A DNA stretch of 64,000 bases from Elephas maximus indicus (GCF_024166365.1 NC_064819.1:114992293-115056292); one strand, 5' to 3'; numbered from the stretch's first letter, positions 21,825 to 35,400 are shown. Numbers and translations are program-made. The notes: a model not told the origin generated them from the letters alone.

Positions 21825-24800
21825 CACACGTTTATCAGTTTGTCACACCATGGGGGCTTAGGTGTTGCTGTGATGCTGGAAGCTATGCCACTGGTGTTCA
21901 AATATCAGCCAGTCACCCATGGTAGACAGGTTTCAGTAGAGCTTCAAGACTAAGACAGAGTAGGAAGAAGGGCCTGGTGATCTACTTCCAAAAAAATTAA
22001 GCAGTGAAAACCCTATGAATAGCAGCGGAACATTATCTGATATAGTGCTGTAAGATGAGCCCCTAAAGTTGGAAGGCATTCAAAATATGACTGGAGAAGA
22101 GTTGCATCCTCAAAGTAGCGCCAAACTTAATGACTTGGATGAAGTCAAGCTTTCAGACTGTCTTTGCTGATGTGGCGTGACACAAAATGAGAAGAAACAG
22201 ATGCAAACATCCGCTAACAATAGGAACATGGAGTGTATGAAGTATGAATCTGGGAAAATTGGAAGTCATCAATAACGGAGCACATAAACATCAGAATTGT
22301 AGGCATTAGTGAGCTGAAGTGGACTGGTATTTGCCATTTTGAATTGAACAATCATATGGTCTACTGTGCTGGGAATGACAACTTAAAGAGGAATGCATTA
22401 CATTCATTGTGAAAAAGAACATTTCAAGATCTACCCTGAAGTACACTGGTGTCAGTGATAGGATAATATCCATATGCCTACAAGGAAGACAAATTAATAT
22501 GATTATTATTCAAATTTACCCAGAAATCACTAAGGCCAAAGATGAGGAAATTGAGGATTTTTACCAACTTTCGCAGTCTGAAATTGATCGAACACGCGAT
22601 CAAGATGCATTGATAATTACTGGTGTTTGGAATGAGAAAGTTGCAAACAAAGAGGAAACAGTGGTCGGAAAATATGGCCTTGGTGATAGAAACGATGCAG
22701 GAGTTCACACGATAGAATTTGGCAAGATTAACATCTCACTCTTTGCAATATACCTTTTTTTCACCAACATAAACAGTGAATATACACATGGACCTTGCCA
22801 GATAAAATACACAGGAATCATATTGACTAAATCTGTGGAAAGAGACGATGGACATCAGTCAGAACAAAGTCAGGGGCTGACTGTGGAACAGACTATCAAT
22901 TGCTCATATGCAAGTTCAAGTTGAAGTTGAAGAAAGTTAGAACAAGCCTACAAGAGCCAAAGTATGACTTTGAGTCTACTCCACTTGAATTTAAAGGCCA
23001 TCTCAAGAACAGAGTTGACTTATTAAACACTAATGAATTAAGACCAGAAAAAATTGTGAAATGACATCATACATGAAGAAAGCAAGAGGTCATTGAAAAG
23101 ACAGAAAAGAAAGAAAAGAGCAAATGAATGTCAGAAGGGACTCTGAAACTTGCTCTTTAACTTTGAGTAGCTAAAGCGAAAGGAAGAAATGGTGAAATCA
23201 AAAGAGTTGAACAGAAGATTTCAAAGTGTGGCTCAAGCATACAAAGTAAAGTATTATAATGAAATGTGCAGAGACCTAGATTTACAAAACCAAAGGGGAA
23301 GAACATGCTTGGCACTTCTTCAGCTGAAAGAACTGAAGAGAAAATTCAAGCCTTGAGTTGCAGTATTGAAGAATTCTATTAAAGGACTCAGGAAGCATCA
23401 ACAGAAGATGGAAAGAACACACAGAGTCACTGTACCAAAAGAATTGGTTGATGTTCAACCATTTCAGGATGTAGCATATAATTAAGAACCGATGGAACTG
23501 AAGGAGGAAGTCGAAGCTGCACTTAAGACACTGGTGCAAAACAAGGCTCCAGGAATTGATGAAAAACCAATTGAGATGTTTCAACAAATGGATGCAGCAC
23601 TGGAGGTGCTCCACTTACCTATGCCAAGAAATTTGGAAGACAGCTACCTGGCCAACCAACTGGAAGGGATCCATATTTGTGCCCATTTCAAAGTAAGGTG
23701 ATCCAAGAGAATATGGAAATTATGTAACAATATCATTAATATCACACAGGAGTAAAATTTTGCTGAAGATCATTCAAAACTGATTACAGCAATACATGGA
23801 AACTGCCAGAAATTCCAGCTGGATTCAGAAGAGGACTTAGAACAAGGGATATCATTGCTGGTGTCCAGTGGATCTTGGATGAAAGCAGAGAATACCAGAA
23901 AGATGTTTATCTGTGTTTTATTGACTATGTAAAGGTGTTTGGCTATGTAGATCATAACAAATTATGGATAACGTGAAGAATGAGAATTCCAGAATACGTA
24001 ATTGTGCTCATGCAGAACTTGTACATAGACCAAGAGGCAGTTCTTCTGTTTATACATCATGGTTTAAAATCAGGAAAGTTGTGTGTCAGGGTTGTATCAG
24101 TTCACCATACTTATTCAACCTATATGCTGAGCAAGTAATCAGAGAAGCTGAACTATATGAAGCAGATTAGGGTATCAGGATTGGAGGAAGACGCATTAAC
24201 ACTCTGCGATATGCAGATGACACAACCTTGCTTGCTGAAAGTGAAGAGTACTTGAAGCACTTACTGATGAAGATCAAAGACAAAGCCTTCAGTATGGATT
24301 ACACCTTAACATAAAGAAAACAAAAATCCTCACAACTGGATTGTTGATAAGCAGAGAAAAGATTGAAGTTGTGAAGGATTTCATTTTACTTGGGTGCACA
24401 ATCAACACCCATGGAAGCAGCAGTCAAGAAACCAAATGAAGCATTGCATTGGGCAAATCTGCTGCAAAAGACCATTTTAAAGTTTTAAAAAGCAAAGATG
24501 TCACTTTAAGGATTAAGGTGCTCCTGACCTAAGCCATGGTGTTTTCATTGGCCTCATATGCATGTGAAGCTGGACAAAGAGTAAAGAAGACCAAAGAATT
24601 GATGCTTTTGAATTATGGTGTTAGCGAAGAATATTGAATATACTGTGGACTGCCAGAACAAACAAATCCATCTTGGAAAATGTACAGTCACAATCCTCAT
24701 TAGAAGCAAGGATGGCAAGACTTCATCTCACATACTTCAGACATGTTATCAGGAGGGACCAGTCCCTGGAGAAGGACATCATGCTTGGTAAAGTAGAGAG

Positions 24801-24974
24801 TCAGTGAAAAAGAAGAAGACCCTCAACGAGGTGGATTGGCAGTGTCAGCAACAATGGGCTGAAGCATAGCAATGATTGTGAGCATGGCGCAGGACCGGGC
24901 AGTGTTTTGTTCTGTTGTGCACAGGGTCATTATGAGTCAGAACAGACCTGAGAGCACCTAACAACCACAACAAT
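21825..24974 (+). mobile_element. RTE/BovB-like LINE, full length, broken
   Basis: Its 5' end matches the reverse complement of the 12.5-kb end of the minus copy. Endonuclease fragments lie at 22,409-22,924 (DEEIEDFYQLSQSEID), a central piece at 23,492-23,701, and the reverse-transcriptase region from about 23.7 to 24.3 kb, including a YADDTTLL box. The tail is CACCTAACAACCACAACAA. Multiple in-frame stops and frameshifts make it dead. Confidence 0.88.
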
Positions 24975-25003
24975 GTTAATTTTAGCTTATTCTTCAATTG
25001 AGT

Positions 25004-25360
25004 AGTGTTTTAGTTTTTTAACACTGCCATAGCAAAAGAACTACAAAGTGAATGGCTTTAAAAAACAGAAAGTTATATTCTCACAGTTCAGGAAGCTAGA
25101 AGGCTGAACTGCGACTTCTAGGATGTCAGCTCTGAGGGAAGGTCCTTCTTTGTCTCTTTCAGTTGCTGGGAATTCTTGGACTTCCTGGACCTGTACGTGC
25201 ATCTGCCACCACCTTCACATTCTGTCTGCCCTTATATATGTCTCCCTGTGTCTAAATTCCCCTTTGTAAGACACTACTCAAAAGTGATTAGGCTTAAGAC
25301 CCACCTTGTATTTCCTCATTAACGTAAGGAAAAAGAAACGCTATTCCCAAATCGGGTCAT
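25004..25360 (-). mobile_element. MaLR/MLT-type LTR
   Basis: On plus it begins TTAGTTTTTTAACACTGCC and carries ATTCTCACAGTTCAGGAAGC, the inverted MaLR end. Noncoding. Confidence 0.6.
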
Positions 25361-25370
25361 ATTCACAACT

Positions 25371-25568
25371 GTGTTGTTGTTAGTCGCCTTTGAGTCTATT
25401 TTGACTCATGACAACCCCATGTGTTGCAAAGCAGAACTTCTTTGTAGGATTTTCTTAACAGAAACAGATTTCCAAGTCCTTTCTTCCATGGTTCTGTTGA
25501 GTGGGTTTGAACTGCCAACTTTTAGGTTAGTAGTCAAATGCAAACTGTTTTCATCACGTAGGGACCTT
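25371..25568 (-). mobile_element. AfroSINE-type SINE, long class, with target duplication
   Basis: ATTCACAA occurs before it (25,361) and after it (25,569). Confidence 0.8.
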
Positions 25569-25579
25569 ATTCACAAATA

Positions 25580-25733
25580 TACCCCATTGCCATGGAGTCA
25601 ATTCTGACTCATAGTGACCCTATAAGATAGAGTAGAACTGCCCCCATAGGATTTCCAAGGAGTGTCTGGTGGATTCTAACTGCCAACCTTTTGGTTAAGA
25701 GCTGAACTCTTAATCATGTCGCCACCAGGGCTC
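25580..25733 (-). mobile_element. AfroSINE-type SINE, short class, same site
   Basis: Third ATTCACAA follows at 25,734, so two SINEs used one target. Confidence 0.85.
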
Positions 25734-25760
25734 CATTCACAAGCATAGTGATTAGGATTC

Positions 25761-26022
25761 TGTCTTGGTTATCTAGTTCTGCTATTAACAAAAATACCAC
25801 ATGTGGATGCCTTCAGCAAACAGAAGTTTATTCTCTCACAGTCTAGTAGTAGTCTACAAGTTCAAATTCTGGGCATCAGCTCCAGGGGAAGGCTTTCTCT
25901 CTCTGACAGTTCTGGGGGAAAGTCCTTGTCATCAATCTTCCTCTGGTTTAGGAGTTTCTCAGTGCAGGGACCCCAGGTACAAAGGATGCACTCTGCTCCT
26001 AGCACTACTTTCTTGGTGGTAT
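25761..26022 (-). mobile_element. MaLR-type LTR, partial, inverted
   Basis: Reverse complement of the 3' half of the LTR family at 8.2 and 17.9 kb (CTCTCACAGTCTAGTAG; TCCTCTGGTTTAGGAG). Confidence 0.65.
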
Positions 26023-26023
26023 T

Positions 26024-26163
26024 TAAAAAAAAAAAAAAAAAACACTCATAGCAACCCTGTAGAACAGAGTAGAACTGCTCCACAGGGCTTCCAAGGAGTG
26101 CCTGGTGGATCTGAACTGCCGACATTTTGGTTAGCAGCTGTAGCTCTTAACCACTGTGCCACC
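26024..26163 (-). mobile_element. AfroSINE-type SINE, short class
   Basis: CACTCATAGCAACCCTGTAG to CCACTGTGCCACC, behind a long A-run. Confidence 0.85.
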
Positions 26164-26590
26164 CCCCAAAATTTCTGTCAACTTGGCTAGGCCATGATTC
26201 TCGCATTGTGTACTTGTCCACCATTTTGTCATCTGAAATGGTTTTCCTATATGTTGTAAATCCTACCTCTATGATGTTAATGAGGCAGGACTCAATCTGC
26301 AAGATTAGTTTGTATTTTAAGTCAATCTCTTTTAAGATATAAGAGAAGAGAGCAGAGAGACAGGGGGACCTCATATCACCAAGAAACAAGAGCCAGGGGA
26401 CCTGGGTTCCCTGTGCTGAGGAGCTCCTTGACTGGGTTCCCCCATAGCTGACAAAGAGAGAAAGCCTTCCCCTGGAGCTGGGGCCCTGAAATTGGACTTC
26501 TAGCCTACGAGATTGTGAGAGAATAAATTTCTGTGTTAAAGCCATCCACTTGTGATATTTCTGTTACAGAAGTACTAGAAAACTAAAACA
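26164..26590 (+). mobile_element. MaLR-type LTR, partial
   Basis: Same family as 8.2 and 17.9 kb but lacking the first bases and with internal loss. Ends AGTACTAGAAAACTAAAACA. Confidence 0.65.
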
Positions 26591-27202
26591 GATTCCAACT
26601 TATCTTTTTGGAGGACACAATCCTATCTATAGCAAATGCCTACTTTTCCCATTTTTTTTTTTTTTTTTTTTTTAATGCAGTATAGAGAGTTTAGCTTGCT
26701 AAAGGACAAGGGAAGGGAGACAAGAAAATCTAGCTGAACACTGAACTCTTGCATTTGAGGGCAAAGTTGTTTGAGTAAACAGGCAAAGAAATTGTTTCCA
26801 TTGTACTGATAAAGAACAGCTAGTCTTTTTCTTTCTTTCTTTTTTTTTCCTTTGTACATTAAATCGGAGGAAATAGCATTAAAGTGATAAATTTGAGCAA
26901 CTGAGTAGGAAAAGCGTAAAATTTCCACAACTAGAAAGAATCTTCCTAGTGTTGGTCATTGGAGAAGAACAATGTCTGCAACGTGGATGAAGATTGTCAG
27001 AGCCAAAGACAAGTTATCAATGATGTAATTTCTTAGCTATTTCTGGTGAAGAGGTTTTATCAGGTACTGAGTGAGGAGGAAATAGGCATAAATATTAAAT
27101 TATTGTTGTGTTTATTTAATCTTCAATGTAAAAAATAAATGAATAGCCTTAAATAAAATTATTAGTAAAAAAAAAAAACTGTTGCCAGTCATCTTAACAC
27201 AT
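26591..27202. other. No recognisable gene
   Basis: Contains a 23-base T-run (26,652-26,674) and further T-rich stretches. No family named. Confidence 0.45.
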
Positions 27203-27390
27203 TTTGTTGTTGTGTGCCATTGAGTGGACCTTGACTCATAGTGACCCTACAGGACAGAGTAGAACAGTTCCATAGGGTTTCCAAGGCTGTAATACTGCCA
27301 TATCTTTTTTCCACGGAGAGGCTGGTGAGTTTAAACCATTGACCTTTCGGTTAGCACCCAAGCACTTAACCACTGTGCCAGCAGGGCTCC
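27203..27390 (-). mobile_element. AfroSINE-type SINE, long class
   Basis: TTGTTGTTGTGTGCCATTGA tail side to CCAGCAGGGCTCC head side. Confidence 0.88.
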
Positions 27391-27598
27391 TTATACATCT
27401 CCCCATAAACTAGCAAATACAATCTCCCCAGGTAACTTCTCCACCCACTTCACAATCTTCCTTGCAGATAGAGAAGCAGAGGTTGAGAGTAAGAGGAGGC
27501 AGGCTTTGGAGAATATCTGCTTTTGTTGGGTCCAACTAGAGATCAAGGTGGTGGCAAGACCAAGGGTTGAACAGAAGTTTGTGTGATACAGTTGCAAG

Positions 27599-27997
27599 GT
27601 ATCTTAGTTTTCTAGTGCTGCTGTAACAGATACACCACAAGGGAGTGACTTTATAGAACAGAAATTTATTTTCTCACAGTTTTGGAGGCTAAAAGTTTGA
27701 ATTCAGGGTGTGGCTCTAAGGAGGGATCTCTTTGTCTATTTCAGCTTTTACTAGCCAGAATTTCTTTGAGCTCCTGGGTTTGTAGATTCATCTGCCTCTG
27801 TCATTGTCTGATAGAATCTTTCTTCCCCGTGTCTGGTTCTGTGTCTAATCTTCTATTTTTATAACTCAGAAGTGATCAGGTTCAGGATATACCCTACACT
27901 GTTATGACCTTATTAATATAACAAAGAAAACATCAACAGCGATAGGGGTTAGAATTCCATCATGTATTTTGGGGAGACACAATTCAATCCATAACAA
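27599..27997 (-). mobile_element. MaLR/MLT-type LTR
   Basis: Plus-strand start TATCTTAGTTTTCTAGTGCT and TTTTCTCACAGTTTTGGAGG; end CAATTCAATCCATAACA. Confidence 0.65.
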
Positions 27998-28169
27998 AGG
28001 CTATTAGAATCAGACCGTACTAGGCTTCAATACTGAATACTCTAATTATTAACTGTGTTACATTGGAAAAATGATTTAAGCCATTGGGAATTTGGGAATT
28101 TTTTTTAAGTATAAAATTTTGTCAAATTTTGGAAGGCATAATGAGATAAAATAAGTAAATTGCACTTCC

Positions 28170-28366
28170 GTTGTTGTTTGTTAGCTGCTGTCAAGTTGGT
28201 CCCCGACTCATGGCAGCCCCATGTGTTACAGAATAGAATTGCTCCATACAGTTCTCTTGGCTGTAATATTTATGAAAGCAGTTCACCAGGCCTTTCTTCC
28301 GTGGAGCCTCTGGATTGGTTTGCACTGCCAACCTGGGTGCCAACCACTTGCACCACCCAGGCTCCT
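28170..28366 (-). mobile_element. AfroSINE-type SINE, long class
   Basis: GTTGTTGTTTGTTAGCTGCT to ACCACCCAGGCTCC on plus. Confidence 0.85.
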
Positions 28367-30689
28367 CAACTGCTCATCTACTGTCAAATAATTAACAAGC
28401 CTTCAAAAGCTGTTACCTTTGCCTTGATTTCTCTTTTGGATCCACACTTAAACCTGATCCCAGGTGAAGCATTGCTACTAGTTTCTGTGCCCTGCTATAG
28501 TATAAACACCAACTGCTACTCTTAAAGCTACATGAGGCCAGGCCTGCTGTCTGCCTTGTTCGCTGATTTATTTTCAGCACATCGAAAAATTCTTGAAACT
28601 TGACATGCTCAACAAATGTGTTGAATAACTGACAAAATGACTGAATTAATATGTTATCATTTTTTTCATAGATAGGAATCTAATTGGTGTTATATACTGA
28701 AAAACGTTCCAGGCTTTATTACAAACTCTCCAACAGTTCATATATCAACGCAGCAAATAACTTAAACCCTATATTAGTATCCTCAACTGTAAAATGTGTA
28801 AATAATAACAACCCCATTGTTTTCAGTAATAATAGCTGCCAATAATAATCACCTACTTCAGAGAACTGTGTGACAGTCCAATGAGATAAAGGATGTAAAA
28901 ATATTTTGTAGCCCATAAATAGCAAATTTCATTGTTATTAGTATGAGCGAATTATAGTTTCACAGCAGGTTAAAATGACTACTAGTTCATCAATTCTCCC
29001 CCACTTTCACTATTAAATGCAGAGAGTGTCCTCTCCCCTGATTCATGTAGCACATATTTAAGAAGCAACTTCATCCACTCAGCCGGGTGAAGACCAAAAA
29101 AAAAAAAAAAAAAAAAGAGTAGAATGGTTAAGTCCCCCTCCCCCTCAAAAGACAATCAGTGTTTTATAGGAAAGAATAACAGAAACAAAAAAACAAAAAC
29201 TATATCACATGTAATGGCAATTAATTCTGTGATATGAATAAAATGCTTGCACAGCACAAAGTGAAGAGCTGTAAACTCTTCCTGGAAAAGTTTACTTTAT
29301 TACTACTGCAGGTACTGCTATTACTACTGCCACTACTATTAATAGCTATCCTTCATTAAGTGTTTGCTAGGTTTCAGGTTCTTTGCTAAGGATGTTATTT
29401 ATCCTATTTAATCCTCCAATAACTTGAAAAGATAGGTATATTCCCATTTTGCCCATAAGAACTATGCACAAACTTCAGAGGGAGCAGGATAGGGGAAAGG
29501 ATTCAAAACTAGATATTGGACTGCAAAGCAAGTATATACTTCTTTGCAGCACTAAGGAGGCAACTTCAGATCAAGTCTTGAAAAGTCAACAGCATATTTT
29601 CAAGAAACTAAGAGGAAGACCCTGTAAGCAAAGGAAAGAGCCCAAGGATAGACATGATGTTTTGAAAGAAACTGGGGTCATACAGAATGATATGGATTTT
29701 ACCATGACTGAAGTGATATGGAAGAAAATACAGAGAAGTCAAATTGGACACAGCAACAAAAGGATTTTGACTCTTATTATAAATGAAGTGGTGAAACTAA
29801 AGAGGTTTTAAGTATAGTTTTCTTGTTAAGAAAGAGAATAGAGAAAATTTTGTAGCAGGGAGGCTACATGGAAGCTTTTTCCAACTGTCTAAATTAGAAA
29901 TAATGAGAAAGAGAAGGCAACAGGACTTGAAAATAAAGAGGAGAAAGTGAATTTGGGAGATATTTCTGAATTAGAAGCAGCCAAATTTGGTAACTTTTGG
30001 ATTTTGGGTGAGGGAAGTAAGAAGTAAAGTAAGGGTGATGACAAGCATTTTACTCTTTAAGACTGTGTGGTTAATAATAATAATTAGTCAAATAGAGAAT
30101 TAAAGGGACAGAACAGAATTCAGACTTTGTGAGGAAGATGAGCTCTATTTTGGACATGTCAAGATTAAGGGATTTGGAGGCCATGCAGGTAATAAATTCT
30201 ACAAGTAGTAAGAAATACAGTTTGTGGTTTGGAGGGAAGATTGAGAAAAATGTCTGATGATATCAGAAGTCCCTGGGATGAACAAGATAATCTAGGGAAA
30301 GCATATAAATAAAGAAGAAAAGGGATTTGGGATATATCAATGAAGGTCATTGGCATTTAAGAGACTGTCAAAAACAGAGATGTTAATAAATAATTGTCAA
30401 AATAGCAGCATACGTTAGGAGAAAACCATCAAGATGAAGAATTAAAATAGGCTATTTAGGAAAGAGAGTTTCAGTGAACTAATGAGGATGAATGTATGGA
30501 GGGGACAGTGTGTTTATGAGTTGACAAAGTGGAGACTAAGACTCTAGGGTATTTCTCAAGAAGTTTGATGAAGACAGATTAAAAAGTAGCTAGAAAGGAA
30601 AAAAAACTCTAAGGGAGAAATTTTTTTTTAAGATGAAATTTGAGAATATTTGTATTTACTAAATAAAACCATATACGTAGGCTGAAACT
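28367..30689. other. Unassigned sequence with MIR-like remnants
   Basis: MIR-like phrases near 28,810-28,920 and 29,340-29,470 (CATTAAGTGTTTGCTAG). An A-run lies at 29,095-29,116. The region 29.6-30.6 kb looks like an ancient repeat I cannot name. The 120-residue frame at 29,449-29,811 has no family. Confidence 0.4.
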
Positions 30690-31217
30690 TCTTTTTACCA
30701 TATTAGACCCACGGCAATGGCAAGTGGAAAAACAGATAAAATGGACCCCATTGAAATTCCAAACTTCTTCTCTGCAAAAGACGCTGTTAAAAGAATGAGC
30801 TTATAAGCCAAAGACTGGGAGAGATATTTGCAAAACACGTATCTAATAAAGGACTCATATTCAAAATATTCAAAGAACTCCTAAAACTCAACAATTAAAA
30901 AAAAAATTATGAAATGGGAAAAAGATCTAAACACACACTCCACCAGAATGAAATATACAGATGACAAATAAACATGAATAGATGCTCAACAGTATATGTC
31001 ATTACAAAGGAAAAAATATGTTATTAGGGAAGTACAAATCACAAAAAGTAGATACCACTACACACCTAATAGAGTAACTAACATCCAGAACACTGACCAC
31101 AATAAATACTGACAAGTGTATGGAGCAATAGTAACTCTGATTCATTGCTGGTAGGAATGCAAAATGGTACAGCCACTTTGGAAAATAGTCTGGCAGTTTC
31201 TTACAACAGTAGTCATC

Positions 31218-31476
31218 CTGTTGTTGTTAGGTGCCATTGAATCAGTTTCAACTCATAGTGGCCCCTATACGTAACAGAATGAAACAACATCTGGTCCTGC
31301 ACCATCCTCAAAAACATTGCTATGTTTGAACCCACTGTGTCAATCCATCTAGTTGAGGGTTTTCCTTTTTTTTTTTTACTCACCCTTTACCAAGCATGAC
31401 ATCCTTCTCCAGGGTCTGGTTCCACCTGATAACATGTCCAAAGTAAGTGAGAAGAAGTCTTGCCATCTTTGCTTCA
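31218..31476 (-). mobile_element. RTE LINE, 3' fragment
   Basis: GTTGTTGTTAGGTGCCATTG followed by the RTE terminal region up to TTGCCATCTTTGCTTC. Inserted in an older L1. Confidence 0.8.
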
Positions 31477-31730
31477 CAGCTAATTATAGACTTACTATAA
31501 TACAACCCAGTATGGCACCCTGAGGTGTTAACGAAATGTTTCAAACATATATTCACATAAAAACATTTATATGGATGTTAATAGCAGTTTTGCTCATAAT
31601 TCTCCCAAATTGGAAGCAAACAAGATGTCCTTCAATAGATGAATGGATTAAAAAAAAAAAAAAAAAAAAAAGTGCATCTATACAATGGAATATTTTTTAA
31701 TGATAAAACAACTGAATTATCAAGCTATGA

Positions 31731-31945
31731 TAACCAAACCAAGTGAAGCCCCAGCCATGGAGTTGATTCTTACTCATAGCAACCCTATAGGGTCTAGTAG
31801 AACTGTCCCAGAAGGTTCCCAAGAGTGTAAATCTTTACAGAAGCAGACTGCCACATTTTGCTCCTACAGAGCATCTGATAGGTTCAAACCACTGATCTTT
31901 TTGTTAGCAGCCAAATGCTTTAACCAATGCACCATCAGGGCTCCC
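31731..31945 (-). mobile_element. AfroSINE-type SINE, long class, perfect target duplication
   Basis: The 13-bp TATCAAGCTATGA stands on both sides (31,718-31,730 and 31,946-31,958). Confidence 0.92.
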
Positions 31946-32423
31946 TATCAAGCTATGAAGGATGCTTAAATGCATACTGTTAAGTGAAATAAGCCATACT
32001 GTTGATTCCAACTGTAAGACGTTCCGGGAAAGGAAAAATTACAGAGACAGTAAAAAGATCAGTGATTGCTTAGGTCCATGGGAGAGGAAGCATACTGATT
32101 AGGTGGGGACAGGGCATTTTTAGGGCAGTGAAAATGTTCTACATAATATTGTAAAGGTGTATGGAGGACATTATGCATTTGTCTAAACACATAGGATGGT
32201 ACAACACAAAGAGTAAACTTTAGTGTAAACCATGGCCATCAGTTAATAGTAATATATATCAAAGTTGATTTGTCCCTTGGAACAAATGTCAACTGAATCA
32301 ACTTAAACACACGAATGCAAGATGTCAGTAATAGGAGAAACAGTGGGCAGGGGGAAATGGAGCATACTGGAACATTTCTATTGGAGGCTTGTTTATCAGA
32401 ATTATGCTTCTCCCTGAACAGAC

Positions 32424-35400
32424 CTAAAACAAAAGAAGAAATTGAAGAGGTCATGAAAAATGTCCCAACTCAAAAAAGCCCTGACCGAGATGGTTTCACT
32501 GGAGAATGTTATGAAACATTCATTGAAAAGTTGATACAAATTCTACTTGAACTAATCCAGGACATAGAAAAAAAGAGGGAATACTCCCTAATTCAGTCTG
32601 TGAAGCCAGCATAACCCTGATAACAAAGCCAGGCAAAGATACCACTAAAAAAGAAAATTACAGACCAATACCCATCAAGAGTATAGATATATAAATTCTC
32701 AATAAAATTTAGCAAATAGAATTCAGTATCAAAAAAAAAAAAAAAACCATCATGACCAAGTTGGGATTCATATGAGGCATGCACGGATGGTTCAACATTA
32801 GAAAATCAATCAATGTAATTCACCACATAAATAAAACAAAGGAAAAAAAATCACATCATCATCTCAGTCAATGCAGAAAAGGTAGTTGATAAAATCCAAC
32901 ATCCATTCCTGATAAAAAAAACTCTCAGGAAAGTAGGAACAGAAGGGGAATTCCTCAAGATAATTAAGGGCATATACGCAAAACCAACAGCCTCTCAATG
33001 GACAGAGACTGAAAGAATTCCCCTTGAGAATGGGAACCAGACAAGGATGCCCTTTATCACCACTCTTATTCAATATAGTATTGGAAGTCCTAGCTAGAGC
33101 AATAAGGTAAGAAAGGAAAATAACAGGCATCCAAATTGGTAAGGAAAAAGTAAAACTATCCCTATTCACAGATGAAATGATCCTATACATAGATAATGTC
33201 AGAGATCACAAGAAATTTACTGGAATTAATAAATTCAGCAAAGTAGCAGGCTACAAAGCCAACATAGAAAAACCAGTTGGATTCCTCTACACTACAAAGA
33301 GAACTCTGAAAAGGAAATCAGGAAAGCAATACCATTTATAAAAAAAAAAAAAATTTATAACAGCCTCCAAAATGATAAAATACTTAGGAATAAATCTAAT
33401 GTAAAATACTTATACAAAGAAAACTACAAAACACTACTGTAAGAAACCAAAACAGACCTACGTAAATGGAAAAACATACTATGCTCATGGACTGGAAGAC
33501 TTAATATCATGAAATGTCAAAGCTACCCAAAGCAATCTATAGATATAATGCAATCCCAATCCAAATTCCAACAACATCCTTTAACAAAACAGAAAAACTA
33601 ATCTCCAACTTTCTATGGAAAGGAAAGAGGCCCTGAATGAAGCAATATTGAAGAAGAGTAACACTTCCCATCTCAGAACCTATCACTATACAGCCATGGT
33701 AGTCAAAACAGCCTGGTACTGGTACAATGACAGACAAGTAGACCAATGGGACAGAACTGAGAACCCAGAAGTAAATCCATCCACTTATAGATGGTTGGAC
33801 AAAGGGTCAAAGTCCATTTAACGGGGAAAAGATAGTCTAACAAATGGTGTGGGCAAAACTGGATAACCATCTGCAGAAAAACAAAACAAGATCCGTATCT
33901 CACACCACACTCATAAAACTAACTCAAAATGGATCAAAAACTTAAATGTAAAACCTAAAACTATAAAGCTCATGGAAGAAAACATAGACACAAAACTAGG
34001 GGCCCTAATTTATGGCATAAATATGCTATCAAACGTAACAAAAATGCACAACAGCAGAAAATAAATTAGATAACTGGAATCTCCTAAAAATTAAGTGTCT
34101 ATGCTCATCAAAAGGGAGCCCTGGTGGTGCAGTGGTTAAGCCCTCAGCTACAAACTGAAAGGTCAGAGGTTCAAACCCATCAGCTGCTCTTCAGAAGTAG
34201 ATGTGCTAGTCTACTTCTGTAAAGATTTACAGTCTTGGAAACCCTGTGTGGCAGTTCTCCTCTTTCCTATAGGATCACTATGTGTCAGCATCAACTTGAT
34301 GCCAATGAGTTTCTTTTCTTGTTTTTGCTTATCAAAAGACTTTCTCCAAAAGAGTAAAAAGAGGACCTACAGAACGGGAAACAATTTTTGTCAATGACTT
34401 ATCTGACACGGATCTAGTCTCTAAAATGTGTAGAAAACTGCAGCACTTCAACAACAGAAAGACAAACAATCTAATTAAAAAATGGGAAAATGACATAAAC
34501 AGACACTTCTCTAAAAAAGACGTTCAGGTGGCTAGCAAACACATTAAGAGATGCTTACAATCATTAGCCATTACAGAGATGCTAATCAAAACTACAATGA
34601 GAGGCCATCTCATTCTGGTAATAATGCCACTGATCAAAAAAAAAAAAAAAATACTGGCGAGGTTGTGAAAAGATTTGAACTCTTACACAGTGTTGGTGAG
34701 AATGTCAAATGGTACAATCACTATGGAAAATAGTTTGGTGCTTCCTTAAAAAGCTAGAAATGCTATACCATCTAGCAATCTCTCTCCTAGAGAAATAAGA
34801 GCCATGACAAGAATAGACATATGCACACCCATGTTTATTGTAGCATTATTCACCATAGCAAAAAGATGGAAACTACCTATGTGTCCACCAATGGATGAAT
34901 GGGTAAACTGAGGTAAATACACACAATCGAATACTGTACAACAATAAAGAATAACGATGAATCTATGAAACATCTCACAACATGGGTGAATCTGGAGGAC
35001 ATTATGCTGAGTGAAACAAGTCAATCACAAAAAGACAAATATTGTATGAGACCACTGTTATAAAAAGTCAAGAAAAGGTTTAGACACAGAAACATTCAAC
35101 GGTGGTTAGTAAGGATGGTAGAGAGAGGGAGGGAGGATCACTAACTAGATAGTAAATGTGATAATTCTGGTGAAGGGAAAGACAATGCACAATATGAGGG
35201 AAGTCAGCACAACATGAACAAGGCAACAAAGACACTGAGAGGTATGCAAAAAAAAAGAGCAACTGTGGTAAATGCTATAACATGTATAATCCTGCAACAA
35301 TAGTAATAACGAACAATACTTTGTGAGTGGATACATAAGTAGTATACTAAATTATGGTTGTGGATATTTCTATACACGTATTTGTATGTGTTGCAGGTAC

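Larger units (their letters stand above)
30690..32395 (+). mobile_element. Old L1 LINE, 3' part (L1M-like), interrupted
   Basis: L1 ORF2 C-terminal region and 3' UTR, for example AACTTCTTCTCTGCAAAAGA and GTCCTTCAATAGATGAATGG. Interrupted by an RTE fragment at 31,218-31,476 and a SINE at 31,731-31,945. No long frame survives. Confidence 0.75.

Noticed and set aside
29449-29811. 120-residue plus-strand frame
   Set aside because: No family resemblance, no promoter or splice context, and it sits in what looks like ancient repeat sequence.
34115-34180. tRNA-like sequences with A and B boxes at many places
   Set aside because: These are heads of SINEs, each followed by the SINE body; none is a free tRNA gene with an intact acceptor stem.
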